In this document: in pieces, positions 10,097 to 21,083 of the stretch
Position numbering within the stretch: position 1 is the stretch's first letter
Layout: every line of letters starts with the position of its first letter
NCBI RefSeq assembly: GCF_051622035.1
Contig: NC_135365.1
Coordinates: 24,924,001-24,988,000 of the forward strand
DNA: 64,000 nucleotides
DNA from: Arctopsyche grandis
Taxonomy: Eukaryota; Arthropoda; Insecta; Trichoptera; Hydropsychidae
Direction of reading: 5' to 3'
The notes under the pieces: generated by a model
Databases searched by the model: none
What the model was told of the DNA's origin: nothing
What the model saw: only the letters and a program-made list of their open reading frames with translations
Translations under genes and position numbers: made by a program

Positions 10097-12289
10097 ATGG
10101 CTAGTTACGAAGTATTAAAAAAAAATAGATCCAAAGCATATGAAATTCTGTCAAAGGCTATAAAAGAATTAAAAGATTGTCCAAGTTTGGGTGTAATTCA
10201 GCGTAAGGTATCACTGGTAGAAACTTATAAAGGAAAATTCGAAGAGGCACAGTTGGGTATAAATTTGGGTGATTTTGAAAATGAACAAGATAGAGATATG
10301 CATGAAAACAGATATTTTAAGGCTTATGATGAATTCACGGATATGGCTAATCATATGATTGATGATAGATCAAGACAAATCGTAAAACAAAAAAAAAATT
10401 TTTTTTCGGAAACAAACGTAACTAATTTATGTCCCCTAAATGTACCTAATTTCACTGGCACCCAAGAATCCTGGGGTGAATTCAGAGACATGTTCATTTC
10501 ACTTATTCATAATAATTCTGATCTAAATAATATATCAAAACTTGCTTATCTTAAAAAATCACTACAAGGTTCAGCTATGCAAGTCATTCAAGGACTAGAA
10601 AATACGGAAGAAAATTACACCATCGCGTGGGAACTGTTAGTAGAGCGATATAATCATTCTAGGATGATAATTAAAACAAAAATAAATTCAATGTTTAACT
10701 TAAGGGCAATTCAAAGGGAAAATTACACAGATTTACGTCATTTAATTGACGAAATAACGATAAATATACGAACATTACAAACAATGGGACAACCAATAAA
10801 GCACTGGGATAGCATATTAATATGCATAGTATTATCTAAGTTACCCTTACGAATGCAAATCGAATGGGAGAATACCTTACCAAACAAAGACATGCCAGCT
10901 TATGATTCATTAAAAAATTTTTTAGAAAATCGTTGCTCAGTACTACAATCAATAGATGCAAGTAATTCAAAACCAGTTTATCAAAATAATAATGATTTCT
11001 CTGTAAGAACATATAATAGACAAACTAGAAATTTTGAAAGTATTAAAAAAAAACGTTGTCACTTTTGCGATCGAGAACATTTTACAGCTAGCTGTCCAAT
11101 TTTAACAAAACAAACGCCACTAGAGAGACGACGATCTGCTACAGAAAAGAAATTATGTTTTAGATGTCTTAATAGTGGTCACATGTGGGAAAACTGTCAT
11201 TCAAAATTCACTTGTAAAGATTGCAATAGGGCTCATCATACACTATTACATATCCCACAAACATCTATTGTTGAAGAAACAAACTTCTCTCCTCAAACAT
11301 ATACAAACATAGGTACATTTCACAACGCCTTACTAGCTACCGCCTCAGTTCTTTTAAAGGATCATGACGGAAAATTTCATAAGTGTAGAGCTCTACTAGA
11401 TCCAGGATCTCAAACTAATTATATTACAGCCAAATTAGCTAGGAATTTGAAAATAAAACAGAATCATGTCCACATACCAATAACTATGCTGCAAGGTGTG
11501 ACAACAAACACAACAAATTCAATAAATACAATAATTAATTCAGAAGTCTCTAATTTTTCATCGGATATCACATTCTTAATTTTAAATTCAATTACCGGAA
11601 TGTTGCCAAACGAAAATATAAATAAATCGATTTTAAATATTCCTAAAAATATCAACATGTCCGATAAATATTGGCATAAACCAGGTCAAATTGACGTTTT
11701 GCTCGGAGTACACATATTTTGGAAAACATTAAAGACAGAGAAAGTAGATTTAGGGCAGAATCAGCCCACCATGTTCGAAACAGAATTTGGGTGGATTATT
11801 TCCGGAAGGATTCCAACATTAAAATCATCATCAATTACATGTAACTTATCAATAGCGAAATTAAACAATCAAGTAAAGCAATTATGGGAAATTGAAGAAG
11901 TACCAGAAATACTTCCGAGATCGTCAGAGGAAACCAAATCTGAACAACATTTCAAAGATAATATTTCGAGACTACCATCAGGGAGATTCTCAGTTAAATT
12001 ACCATTTAAAAGTTCACCAAATGATTTAGGTAATTCTTTATGTGTGGCGGAGAAAAGATTAGAGTCATTAGAGAAGCGTTTCGTGAAGGATGAAAGTTTA
12101 AAACGTCAATATCATGATTTTTTATCAGAATACGAAAAATTAGGACATATGACAGAATGTTTCCCTCCAAAAAAGAACGAAACAGTTTATTACTTACCAC
12201 ATCATGCAGTTATCAAAGAATCTAGTGTATCAACCAAATGTCGTGTAGTATTTGATGCGTCATCAAAAACATCAAACAATATTCATTAA
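10097..12289 (+). CDS. BEL/Pao gag-protease polyprotein with start of reverse transcriptase
   Basis: A 730-residue product of the BEL element. Residues about 110-270 form the DUF1759 gag region (PNFTGTQESWGEFRDMF onward). Zinc-knuckle Cys/His clusters start at C321 and C354 (CFRCLNSGHMWENC). The A17-type aspartic protease follows, with RALLDPGSQTNYIT; the catalytic Asp is residue 435 and the usual D-S-G is D-P-G here. The last ~30 residues (CRVVFDASS) are the start of the reverse transcriptase. The frame then stops at 12287-12289, while the rest of pol continues in another frame. The start at 10097 is the first ATG of the frame after the leader. Confidence 0.9.
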   Translation: MASYEVLKKNRSKAYEILSKAIKELKDCPSLGVIQRKVSLVETYKGKFEEAQLGINLGDFENEQDRDMHENRYFKAYDEFTDMANHMIDDRSRQIVKQKKNFFSETNVTNLCPLNVPNFTGTQESWGEFRDMFISLIHNNSDLNNISKLAYLKKSLQGSAMQVIQGLENTEENYTIAWELLVERYNHSRMIIKTKINSMFNLRAIQRENYTDLRHLIDEITINIRTLQTMGQPIKHWDSILICIVLSKLPLRMQIEWENTLPNKDMPAYDSLKNFLENRCSVLQSIDASNSKPVYQNNNDFSVRTYNRQTRNFESIKKKRCHFCDREHFTASCPILTKQTPLERRRSATEKKLCFRCLNSGHMWENCHSKFTCKDCNRAHHTLLHIPQTSIVEETNFSPQTYTNIGTFHNALLATASVLLKDHDGKFHKCRALLDPGSQTNYITAKLARNLKIKQNHVHIPITMLQGVTTNTTNSINTIINSEVSNFSSDITFLILNSITGMLPNENINKSILNIPKNINMSDKYWHKPGQIDVLLGVHIFWKTLKTEKVDLGQNQPTMFETEFGWIISGRIPTLKSSSITCNLSIAKLNNQVKQLWEIEEVPEILPRSSEETKSEQHFKDNISRLPSGRFSVKLPFKSSPNDLGNSLCVAEKRLESLEKRFVKDESLKRQYHDFLSEYEKLGHMTECFPPKKNETVYYLPHHAVIKESSVSTKCRVVFDASSKTSNNIH

Positions 12290-12300
12290 ACAACATCCTT

Positions 12301-15174
12301 ATGGTAGGTCCAAGTGTTCAACCTGACTTGTTGTCCATACTTTTAAATTTCAGGAAACATACTTATGTTTTCATTGCAGATGTAGAGAAAATGTATAGAC
12401 AAATACTGATAGCCCCGGAAGATAGAAATCTTCAAAGAATTATTTGGAGGTACGATCTCAACTCTCCAATAAAACATTATAAATTGAACACTGTAACGTA
12501 CGGAACTTCTTCTGCACCTTTTTTAGCAACGAGATGCTTAGTTCAATTAGCTGAAGACAATAAAGTTAAATTTCCCGAGGCCAGTGAGGCAATTTCATCG
12601 TGTTTTTATGTAGACGATTTGCTCGCGGGGGAAGAAACAATAGAGTCTTGCATTTTATTGAAAAACCAAATTCAAACCATACTCAGTGGAGCTGGAATGA
12701 ATCTATGCAAATGGGTTTCAAATTGTGAACAAATCTGTTCAACAATGACAACAAGAATATCAGAAGTAAACGATTTCAATCTTACTAACAATTCACACAA
12801 AACTCTAGGCCTATATTGGAATAATGATTTAGACACTTTCACTTTTAAGGTTAAATTTGACTTAACAAATGACCCACTATCTAAGCGATCCTTTCTATCT
12901 TTAATCAGTCAAATTTTTGATCCTTTAGGATTACTATCACCTGTTTTAATAAAGCACAAAATTTTAATGCAACAAATTTGGACTTCGAATATTTCTTGGA
13001 ACGAAAATATACCAAAGGAAATTCATGAAGATTTTAATGTTCACCTAGCGAAAATATGTGTATTAAATGATATAAAAATCGAAAGACACGTTTTAACATC
13101 ACTACCAATCGATATACAAATGCATGGATTCTGCGACGCTTCAGAAAGGGCGTATGGAGCATGTATATATATTCGTTCAATTAATGCAGTCGGCGATATT
13201 AAGGTGTCTCTAGTATGTTCAAAATCACGCGTTGCACCGTTAAAAAAATTGTCGATTCCTAGATTGGAATTATGTTCCGCTCTATTGTTAGCAAATCTCG
13301 TAAATTATATTAAAATAAATTTTAAACGTTCATTTTCAAAAATAGTTTGCTGGTCGGATTCAATGGTCACTCTCCATTGGATTCACGGAGAACCGAATAG
13401 ATGGAATACTTTCGTAGCTAATAGGGTATCAGAAATCCAAAAATTATCAAAAAACCATTATTGGAAACATGTTTTATCAGCCGAAAATCCTGCAGATATG
13501 ATTTCAAGAAGCATCTCTCCCGAAAATTTGATAAATAATCAATTATGGTGGTCAGGACCAAAATGGTTAACCCAAACTAACGAAAAGTGGCCAAGTATTA
13601 ACATTTATCCTTCAGAGACAATTCCAGAAACGAAAAAGATAGTATCATTTTTAACCACAGTAGAATTTGACCTCTTTTTTAGATATTCTTCTTTATCAAA
13701 GCTATTAAGAACAGTATCTTATATTCGCAGAATGTATTTTAATAAAAAGCACAAATGTAAAATAATAGGTCAACCATCGGTTTTAGAATTGGATGAATCC
13801 CTTATAAGTATATTAAAGATTGCTCAGCAACAATCATTTCCAACAGAATACAAGGATTTATTAAATAAAAACACAATATCAAAGTCTAGTAAAATTTTAA
13901 ACCTAAATCCTATTTTTGTAAAAAATTTAATACGGGTAGGAGGTAGAATAGGAAACGCCCTCATATCCGAAGAACAGAAACATCCAATCTTAATAGATTC
14001 CAAACATATACTAACAACGTTAATTATTCGAGATTATCACTTGAAAAACTTACATTTAGGAACACAATCATTATTGTATTTAATGAGATTAAAATACTGG
14101 CTTTTAAATGGAACAAACACCATTAAAGGAACATTACGTAAATGTATCACATGTTTTAAGAGTAAACCTATTATTATAGATCAATTGATGGGTGACTTAC
14201 CATCGTCTCGAATAATTCCAAAACCTCCTTTTCATCATTCCGGGGTTGATTATGCCGGTCCATTTGCAATTAAGAATGGAACTTTGAGAAACTCCAAAAT
14301 CACCAAATGTTATGTTTGCATTTTTATCTGTTTCATAACAAAAGCAGTACACATGGAAGTTGTTAGCGATTTAACTTCAGTTGCGTTTTTGAATTGTTTT
14401 AAACGATTTGTCGCGCGTCGCGGAAAGCCAGCTATCATGTGGTCGGACAACGGGACAAATTTTGTCGGAGCCAATCGAGAACTAGGACGAATATTGCAGA
14501 ATTTATTTTCGGAAAATTCCTTTAATCAAATAATTAGTTATGCGTTTACGGAAGGCATTCAATGGAATTTTATTCCGCCTCGATCACCTCACATGGGAGG
14601 TATTTGGGAATCGGCCGTTAAACAATTGAAGTATCATCTAAAAAGAATAATAAATTCAGTAAATTTAACGTTCGAATCATTGGCAACTGTAATTGCACAG
14701 ATAGAAGCATGTCTAAACTCCCGTCCTCTTACACCCATATCAAATGATCCTAAAGACCTTAATCCTTTGACTCCCGGTCATTTCTTAATTGGACGACCAT
14801 TATTGGCCATTCCTCAATCAAGAGTAATGGAAACCACTAATATCAAACATCAATATCTTCAGATGATCAAGGCAACTTCTGAATTTTGGAATAGATGGTC
14901 ACTGGATTACATTTCGTCATTACAAATAAGAAATAAATGGAAACAACAAAAAGACAACATAAAAATTGGAGATTTGGTTGTGATAAAAGAAGAGGGACTG
15001 CCAACAACTGCATGGGCTTTAGGCAGAGTCAGACAAGTCTATCCAGGCGGAGACGGATTAATCAGAGTAGCAGAACTAACAACAAAAAACGGAATCACGA
15101 GAAGGGCCATTTCCAAATTGGCTGTTCTTCCCATCGATGACAACAACTTATCATCATGTTCTGAAAAAGAATAA
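12301..15174 (+). CDS. BEL/Pao reverse transcriptase-RNase H-integrase
   Basis: A 957-residue continuation of pol. The RT motif-A aspartate lies in DVEKMYRQI (D27) and the catalytic box is YVDD at residues 103-106. RNase H begins near GFCDAS (D279). An integrase zinc-binding region follows (His pair, then CITCF), then the catalytic triad D650 (GVDYAGP), D716 (WSDNGTNF) and E770 (GIWES). A DUF5641-like C-terminal domain ends the protein. The ATG at 12301 is internal to the family's normal polyprotein, and this frame is open upstream to at least 12286, so the split is better explained by loss of one base near 12284 than by two true genes. As it stands the copy probably cannot make full Pol. Confidence 0.92.
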   Translation: MVGPSVQPDLLSILLNFRKHTYVFIADVEKMYRQILIAPEDRNLQRIIWRYDLNSPIKHYKLNTVTYGTSSAPFLATRCLVQLAEDNKVKFPEASEAISSCFYVDDLLAGEETIESCILLKNQIQTILSGAGMNLCKWVSNCEQICSTMTTRISEVNDFNLTNNSHKTLGLYWNNDLDTFTFKVKFDLTNDPLSKRSFLSLISQIFDPLGLLSPVLIKHKILMQQIWTSNISWNENIPKEIHEDFNVHLAKICVLNDIKIERHVLTSLPIDIQMHGFCDASERAYGACIYIRSINAVGDIKVSLVCSKSRVAPLKKLSIPRLELCSALLLANLVNYIKINFKRSFSKIVCWSDSMVTLHWIHGEPNRWNTFVANRVSEIQKLSKNHYWKHVLSAENPADMISRSISPENLINNQLWWSGPKWLTQTNEKWPSINIYPSETIPETKKIVSFLTTVEFDLFFRYSSLSKLLRTVSYIRRMYFNKKHKCKIIGQPSVLELDESLISILKIAQQQSFPTEYKDLLNKNTISKSSKILNLNPIFVKNLIRVGGRIGNALISEEQKHPILIDSKHILTTLIIRDYHLKNLHLGTQSLLYLMRLKYWLLNGTNTIKGTLRKCITCFKSKPIIIDQLMGDLPSSRIIPKPPFHHSGVDYAGPFAIKNGTLRNSKITKCYVCIFICFITKAVHMEVVSDLTSVAFLNCFKRFVARRGKPAIMWSDNGTNFVGANRELGRILQNLFSENSFNQIISYAFTEGIQWNFIPPRSPHMGGIWESAVKQLKYHLKRIINSVNLTFESLATVIAQIEACLNSRPLTPISNDPKDLNPLTPGHFLIGRPLLAIPQSRVMETTNIKHQYLQMIKATSEFWNRWSLDYISSLQIRNKWKQQKDNIKIGDLVVIKEEGLPTTAWALGRVRQVYPGGDGLIRVAELTTKNGITRRAISKLAVLPIDDNNLSSCSEKE

Positions 15175-15289
15175 TATTTTTATCTCAACAACATCATTGC
15201 CCTTTTTAACAAAGGTCAACTTCCAGTGCTCAACATTTCTTGCTTTCGGAAAAAGACCAGTCAACAGCACATCTGTCTGGGAAGGTCAT

Positions 15290-15620
15290 TGTTCCGGATG
15301 TCATCAATACTTCTGTTCTGGGGAAAGTCAATCTCATGATTTAAACATCATCATCCGTTTTCTGGGAGTGACGGCAGATCATCTGTCTTCTGGGAGAGAC
15401 ATCTTCTGAATGTCGGCATCTCAACTGACTTCTAGGAGGAACAACTTCTGAATATCTGCATTTCATCTATCTTCTGGGAGACACATCTTCTGGACGTCAG
15501 CATCTCAACCTTCTACTGGGAGAGACATCTTCTGTATGTTAGCATATCATCAGCAGCTCATCTGCCTTCAGAGGAAGGCCATATCCAGAGCTTCTTTCAT
15601 CTGCCTTCCGAAGAAGGCCA
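15290..15620 (+). repeat. Degenerate ~60-bp tandem repeats in BEL 3' region
   Basis: The motif ttctgggagagacatcttctg recurs with changes near 15355, 15405, 15470 and 15515, separated by atgtcggcatctcaac-like sequence. A related pair with ctgccttc and aggccat follows. It lies between the pol stop and the 3' LTR and has no coding frame. Confidence 0.7.
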
Positions 15621-15659
15621 TCTCCAAGATACATCCATTAGTGCAAAGGTTATTTAGTG

Positions 15660-15684
15660 ATAAAAAAAAAATAAAAATAAAAAT

Positions 15685-15715
<31 letters not shown>

Positions 15716-16156
15716 CATATATATAAAAAATAGTGTGAAAGTGCATTAAAATTGAAAATAATATTTAAAAACAAACAAACTTCAAAATAATAAACATAAA
15801 CAAATAAATGTCAAAATAAAAATAAACAAATAAACATCAAAAATATAAACAATAAACAAACTATTTCATTTCTACAATGAGACTTTTCAAATAATTCATT
15901 TTATTTATATACAGTCCACTACATATAGTTTTTTATGATATTATGCATGTTAAAACAAATATTTAAATAATTGCTTAATTATTTTTTACTCATTTTATTT
16001 TTTACTAATTTTAAGATTGAGATTTGATTTTCATATACAGTCCAATACAGCTTTTTATCATTTTTATGCATGTTAAAGTAGATTTATATAGTATCAATTG
16101 AATTATCTTTAACACTAAGATTGTCTTTTTAGTATATAAGTCAATTAATTTCCTTA
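15660..16156 (+). repeat. A-rich and duplicated 3' untranslated region of BEL
   Basis: An A-rich run (15662-15735) is followed by repeated aaacaaataaac words to about 15860. Two similar segments then appear, both with atacagtccaMtacat-like sequence and ending atgcatgttaaa, at 15905-15958 and 16033-16078. Confidence 0.6.
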
Positions 16157-16168
16157 TAGGGGGGAGTA

Positions 16169-16402
16169 TGGACAATCTTCATATTGTTATGGTCGCTCCC
16201 CACCTGATATATTATAAATGTATAAACAGAGGGCTACCGACGGTGCACGGCATTCATTTAATAATTAGTATCAGTTAAACATTCAATAGGTGATGTGCCA
16301 ATCACCATACACCAGCCGGCAGTCCCTCTTCTATTTCTTGTAATAAAGGAAAGTAAAACCGCCAAGAAAGGAGTCATTATTACTCAATTACGTAATTTTC
16401 CA
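16169..16402 (+). repeat. BEL 3' LTR
   Basis: Same length and, read base by base, the same sequence as the 5' LTR. It is preceded by the purine tract aggggggag and followed by the atcag duplication. Confidence 0.95.
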
Positions 16403-16690
16403 ATCAGAGTTTGCCAATTTTATTCATTGCTGAATTTTGTTGTTATCATTGCTGAAACGGTTCCTGAAAATTGGTATTAGATCCAATCCTGTCGTCTCTA
16501 TGATTATTATTTCTGATTAATTGTTATATGCTATATATTCTGATTGTATATGTATGTATTACTGTATATCTGATTTCTGGTTATTTATGTATTCTGTATT
16601 TCGTTAACGTACACCCGTCGCATTGGAGCAAAATCTGTAATGGCGAGTGTATATTGATTTGTAACAATAAAATAAAATAAATAAAATATT
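16403..16690 (+). mobile_element. SINE 3' part, continuation after BEL
   Basis: Resumes atcagagtttgccaatttt exactly where the copy at 8776-8902 was cut. Its tail differs from the usual hairpin type: it holds cgtcgcattggagc and gtaatggcgagtg before an AATAAAATAAAT tail, so it is a different 3' subtype or a chimera with another element. Confidence 0.75.
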
Positions 16691-16780
16691 AATATGAATA
16701 ATGAAATAGAGTGTTTCTAATACAATGATCCAAATTTAATACTATCTGCATCATCATTTCTATTCGCGTTCTTAGTACTT

Positions 16781-17050
16781 AACCAGCAGCGTGGACTAGT
16801 GGATTATATTATGTTTCGAGCAGAGTTGTCACGGGTTCGATTCCCGCTGCTGGCCAGACCTTGGTTTGCGCTCCAGGTCGATCGTTTCCTTTCAGAGTTT
16901 GCCAATTTTTTTCTAATTTTCATTGAAACAATTCCTGTAAATTGGCATTTATTTTGAAATCTGAAGTTATTCAGCGTCTTGAGGTTCGACAAATTCTATA
17001 TAAAATTCTACAAAAAATAAAAATTCTCCATAGATGTCTCTGTGGATGAT
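16781..17050 (+). mobile_element. SINE, no hairpin tail
   Basis: Clean head: gtggactagtggattata, then gtcacgggttcgattcccg, the best box B in the window. Body to catagatgtctctgtgg near 17030-17045. Confidence 0.8.
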
Positions 17051-17609
17051 GTTTGTATGAATTCGCATCGTATAAAAATACTTGTATTATTGTATTGTAT
17101 CTGTATTAGTAGACTCGTCACTTTGGGGCGTAAAGTCGACTGTACATACATATTTGATTGAAATAAAAAATAAAATAAAATAATATCCCCATCCACTGAT
17201 TGTAAATTGAAGCTCCTTCCAGCAAAATAACCCGTCAATCAGACCCTTAAACATACCCCTATTTGAGCAAGATTCACATAAACAATGACGCACTTGGTGA
17301 CTCTTATGCAGACAACCCCTACCTAGCGCGATCGCGTTATATAACAGTCGCGTGCAGCTGACTGCAGATTGCGCAACCGATGTGCAACAGTTTGGTCGTT
17401 CGATTTGGCATTGGCATTTCAGTTACGACATTGCTATTCAAATAATAACATCGTCATTGGCGCTATTGAGGTTCGCGAAATTGACTAAAAAAAAATACAA
17501 ATAAAAAGAGCAAATTTGGAGGCCGCGGCGGTGCCGTCCAATGTCAACCTGTTAATTATAATTATATAACTGAATGAAGTCGTCCGATCCGCTCCTGGTG
17601 GGCTTAAAG
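17051..17609. other. Single-copy-like region with a possible promoter
   Basis: At 17320-17560 base composition is more balanced. A TATA-like ttatataac lies at about 17336 within a CpG-containing stretch, with cagtttggtcgttcg about 50 bases downstream and a GC-rich patch at 17520-17545. No ORF follows, so this could be a first untranslated exon of a gene elsewhere, or nothing. Confidence 0.3.
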
Positions 17610-17624
17610 CAGGGCTGTGGAGTC
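17610..17624 (+). repeat. 15-bp inverted repeat, left member
   Basis: cagggctgtggagtc, matched exactly in reverse at 20354-20368. A variant, cagggctgtggaa, is at 17717-17729. Confidence 0.7.
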
Positions 17625-17785
17625 TTGGTTTTTTGCCCAGATTCGAAATCGAAGTGATGTCTCATTTAAATTGCATTGTTTATTATTGTTTTTTTTTCCT
17701 TTGTGCATATTGAATTCAGGGCTGTGGAATTTAAAAAGAAACAAAACTCATATCAATCCGATTTTGAAAATCTAAAAATACATGA

Positions 17786-17845
17786 CCCCGACTCCGACAT
17801 TTTCCCACAATCCGACTCCGATTCCGATTCCGACTCCAGCTATGT
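17786..17845 (+). repeat. GACTCC/GATTCC hexamer repeat
   Basis: Repeated ccgactccgattcc words, a clean version of the tract at 1640-2010. It lies just inside the left 15-bp inverted repeat. Confidence 0.75.
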
Positions 17846-17920
17846 AATTTTTCAATTTCTTCCCCATTTGGTTATTTTCGAATATCTCAGAAATACGAAA
17901 AATCCGCGCACAGTAATACC

Positions 17921-17977
17921 GCGCCGACAATTCCAAGGACGACAATGCCGCGCAGGACAAAAATAAATTTATATATA
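17921..17977 (+). repeat. ~55-bp direct repeat, copy 1
   Basis: Runs from gcgccgacaattcc through gacaatgccgcgcaggac to aaataaatttatata. The second copy is at 19533-19590. Related words (tgccgcgcattgtcg) recur at 20140-20172. Confidence 0.7.
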
Positions 17978-17989
17978 GGGTCAGGTTCA

Positions 17990-18084
17990 CTGCATCGAAA
18001 GTCGAAAGATCGAAAAGCAAATATCTGAAAGCAAAGATCGAAAATCGAAAGATCCAAAATAATGTATGCATAGTAAAAGGTACC
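17990..18084 (+). mobile_element. Left-arm fragment of the foldback family
   Basis: Contains aaagatcgaaaatcgaaag and a decayed gcatagtaaaaggtacc, matching one outer arm of the elements at 3254 and 49407. It is cut off by a (TA)n tract. Confidence 0.6.
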
Positions 18085-18087
18085 ATG

Positions 18088-18176
<89 letters not shown>
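18085..18176. repeat. (TA)n microsatellite
   Basis: About 45 nearly pure TA units with one or two breaks at the left end. Confidence 0.95.
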
Positions 18177-19312
<1,136 letters not shown>

Positions 19313-19322
19313 ATATACTACA

Positions 19323-19382
19323 TTAATTAAGTTAAATAAGGCTGTACGACAAAAATAGAGAGAATGTTACCGCATGCCACTG
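19323..19382. repeat. Single arm of the 152-bp foldback
   Basis: aaggctgtacgac, aaaaatagagag and gcatgccactg repeat the right arm of the neighbouring element in the same order. The left arm is missing. Confidence 0.65.
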
Positions 19383-19532
19383 ATATATGTACATATATAT
19401 AACCCGCTCTTCATATGTATGTACATACATACATATGCTTGGTACACGAACATCGTCATAAAGATTTAGATTTTTCGTCTTTTGATGCGGTGACATCCAA
19501 CGGGCATTCCGAAAAAGCCCCGCACGAAATGC

Positions 19533-19579
19533 CGCACCGACAATTCTAAGGACGACAATGCCGCGCAGGACAAAAATAA

Positions 19580-19590
<11 letters not shown>
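19533..19590 (+). repeat. ~55-bp direct repeat, copy 2
   Basis: Second copy of the segment at 17921-17977. It runs straight into a long TA tract, whereas copy 1 has only a short atatata there. Confidence 0.7.
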
Positions 19591-19670
<80 letters not shown>

Positions 19671-19671
19671 A
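19591..19671. repeat. (TA)n microsatellite
   Basis: About 40 TA units with one tgta interruption near 19650. Confidence 0.95.
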
Positions 19672-19679
19672 TATTTTAT

Positions 19680-20353
19680 ATCCAATAATAATTAAAACAT
19701 AATTAGACATCAGAGCCAGGTGAGCGCAAAATTAGCAAAAAAGAAAAAATTGCAAATACCTTATTGGGGCTTCATGCTTTTCACAAAATTATGAAATAAT
19801 ATTGGTTTTGATTTGAAGTTTCTGATTGCAATGAAAATAATTAAAATAGTTATTTTTCAAAGATATCAAAAACGCTGAACCATAACGGAATATAAAGTTA
19901 ATGCCGACAAAAGACAAAAATTAAATTTCGCGTTATAGCTATAGCCCAGTACTTACATCCGATTTTTTGTTCAATATTTTGAGTCCTTGAAATATTATAG
20001 TTACATTCTGTTGCACAAAGTTAAAGATAACGAATCTTCCGTACCGGTGCTTATTCTATTTTTTTATTCTCCTATCCTCCTATCTCCTATAAAGAACTGT
20101 TTTATGAAATTAAATTGTATAGTTTTGTATTGCGCGGCATTGTCGCAATGCAATGCCGCGCATTGTCGAATTGTCTAGTAACTGGAAAAGAAATGTAATA
20201 CATTTCTCTGGTCATCGCCGCATATACTCCATGTCCTGTGTGTACCTGGAAATGTTTTACACATTGCACGGGGAGATGATATTATTTGAAGTGTTTATTT
20301 TAGTTTTTAAAATCGTATTATGAGAAAAAGTTAAGAGTCGATTTTATTTTCAC
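19680..20353. other. Unrecognised AT-rich DNA
   Basis: No coding signal. Around 20140-20172 the words gcggcattgtcg and tgccgcgcattgtcg form small inverted and direct repeats. Confidence 0.4.
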
Positions 20354-20368
20354 GACTCCACAGCCCTG
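20354..20368 (-). repeat. 15-bp inverted repeat, right member
   Basis: gactccacagccctg is the exact reverse complement of 17610-17624. Together the pair bracket a 2.76-kb mosaic. Confidence 0.7.
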
Positions 20369-20722
20369 ATATAAAGTAATATCTGGGTCATTTGATTTTA
20401 TGACGTATGATTGGCGGTCGGAAATGGGTCGCGGCCACTTTTGACCCCTTTCGCCCGTCCTTCCAGATCGTACGAAATGCGATTGAGTCATAGTCTGTGA
20501 CTCGAGCGGTGGCGTTAGTCAAATTCGGGCGAGGCTACGAATAATATTGTGTTACGGTCGTAGGCGAGTGGCATGCAATGATGACCGATTGCGAAATTCC
20601 GATGTGACTCTTGAAAAATTCCAATTTGTAAAAAGTGTGTTTGTAACAGGTAATTCTGGTGATGTAGAAAATATATGTATGTACATAATCTGTATCTATG
20701 TATGTAATCTATCTATATGTAC

Positions 20723-20725
<3 letters not shown>
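20369..20725. other. GC-balanced single-copy-like stretch
   Basis: 20400-20600 is richer in G and C than its neighbours (gggtcgcggccac, gactcgagcggtggcg). No convincing ORF. It could be host sequence or a remnant of a GC-richer element. Confidence 0.35.

Positions 20726-20803
<78 letters not shown>
20726..20803. repeat. (TA)n microsatellite, left side of LTR element
   Basis: About 38 TA units directly touching the 5' LTR of the gag-only element. Confidence 0.95.
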
Positions 20804-20806
<3 letters not shown>

Positions 20807-20980
20807 GAATTGATTTTTAAACGAGCCGAGATAGAGTGTGTGTGGTATGCCTGGGAAAGACCGGATGCGTGTTGTTATGGTCACTTGTTGGAGAACGAGC
20901 CCGAAGATATGTGTTAATAAATACATAGTTCTGACTTAATCTGCGTTTCACTTGGAATCCTTCACATCCGGATCCTATAT
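20804..20980 (+). repeat. 5' LTR of gag-only element
   Basis: From gtagaattgatttttaaacg to ggatcctata, with an AATAAA signal near 20917. The first ~40 bases seen in the 3' LTR (tgtcatccgagg onward) are missing, so it is 5'-truncated against the TA tract. Confidence 0.8.
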
Positions 20981-20981
20981 T

Positions 20982-21000
20982 TGGGGGCTTTGTCCGGGAT
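20982..21000 (+). other. Primer-binding site resembling the tRNA-Pro type
   Basis: tgggggctttgtccgggat directly follows the LTR. It is close to the well-known tRNA-Pro primer site of some retroelements, differing in the middle. Confidence 0.65.
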
Positions 21001-21083
21001 GCCTGAAGACATTTCGAGTGACAGCCAGGAGCGGTCAGACGACGACGCGGAGTTTTGACAGTTGAGGTTAGGACGCGCGCGCG

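Larger units (their letters stand above)
8903..16402 (+). mobile_element. BEL/Pao LTR retrotransposon, 7500 bp
   Basis: Complete element with two 234-bp LTRs, a primer-binding-site position after the first LTR, a gag-protease ORF, a reverse transcriptase-RNase H-integrase ORF, a purine tract (16157-16168) and the second LTR. The 5-bp duplication atcag flanks it (8898-8902 and 16403-16407). I see no difference between the two LTRs by eye, so the insertion is young. BEL/Pao is assigned from the A17-type protease, the domain order PR-RT-RH-IN and the DUF1759 and DUF5641 regions. The coding sequence is split by a frameshift at about 12284. Confidence 0.95.

Noticed and set aside
12289-12301. Two separate BEL genes with a normal stop between them
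   Set aside because: Conserved reverse transcriptase sequence runs across the gap in two frames, so a frameshift explains it better.
16781-16860. A possible tRNA gene
   Set aside because: Box A and box B are present but there is no full cloverleaf, and the same sequence recurs as the head of dispersed SINEs.
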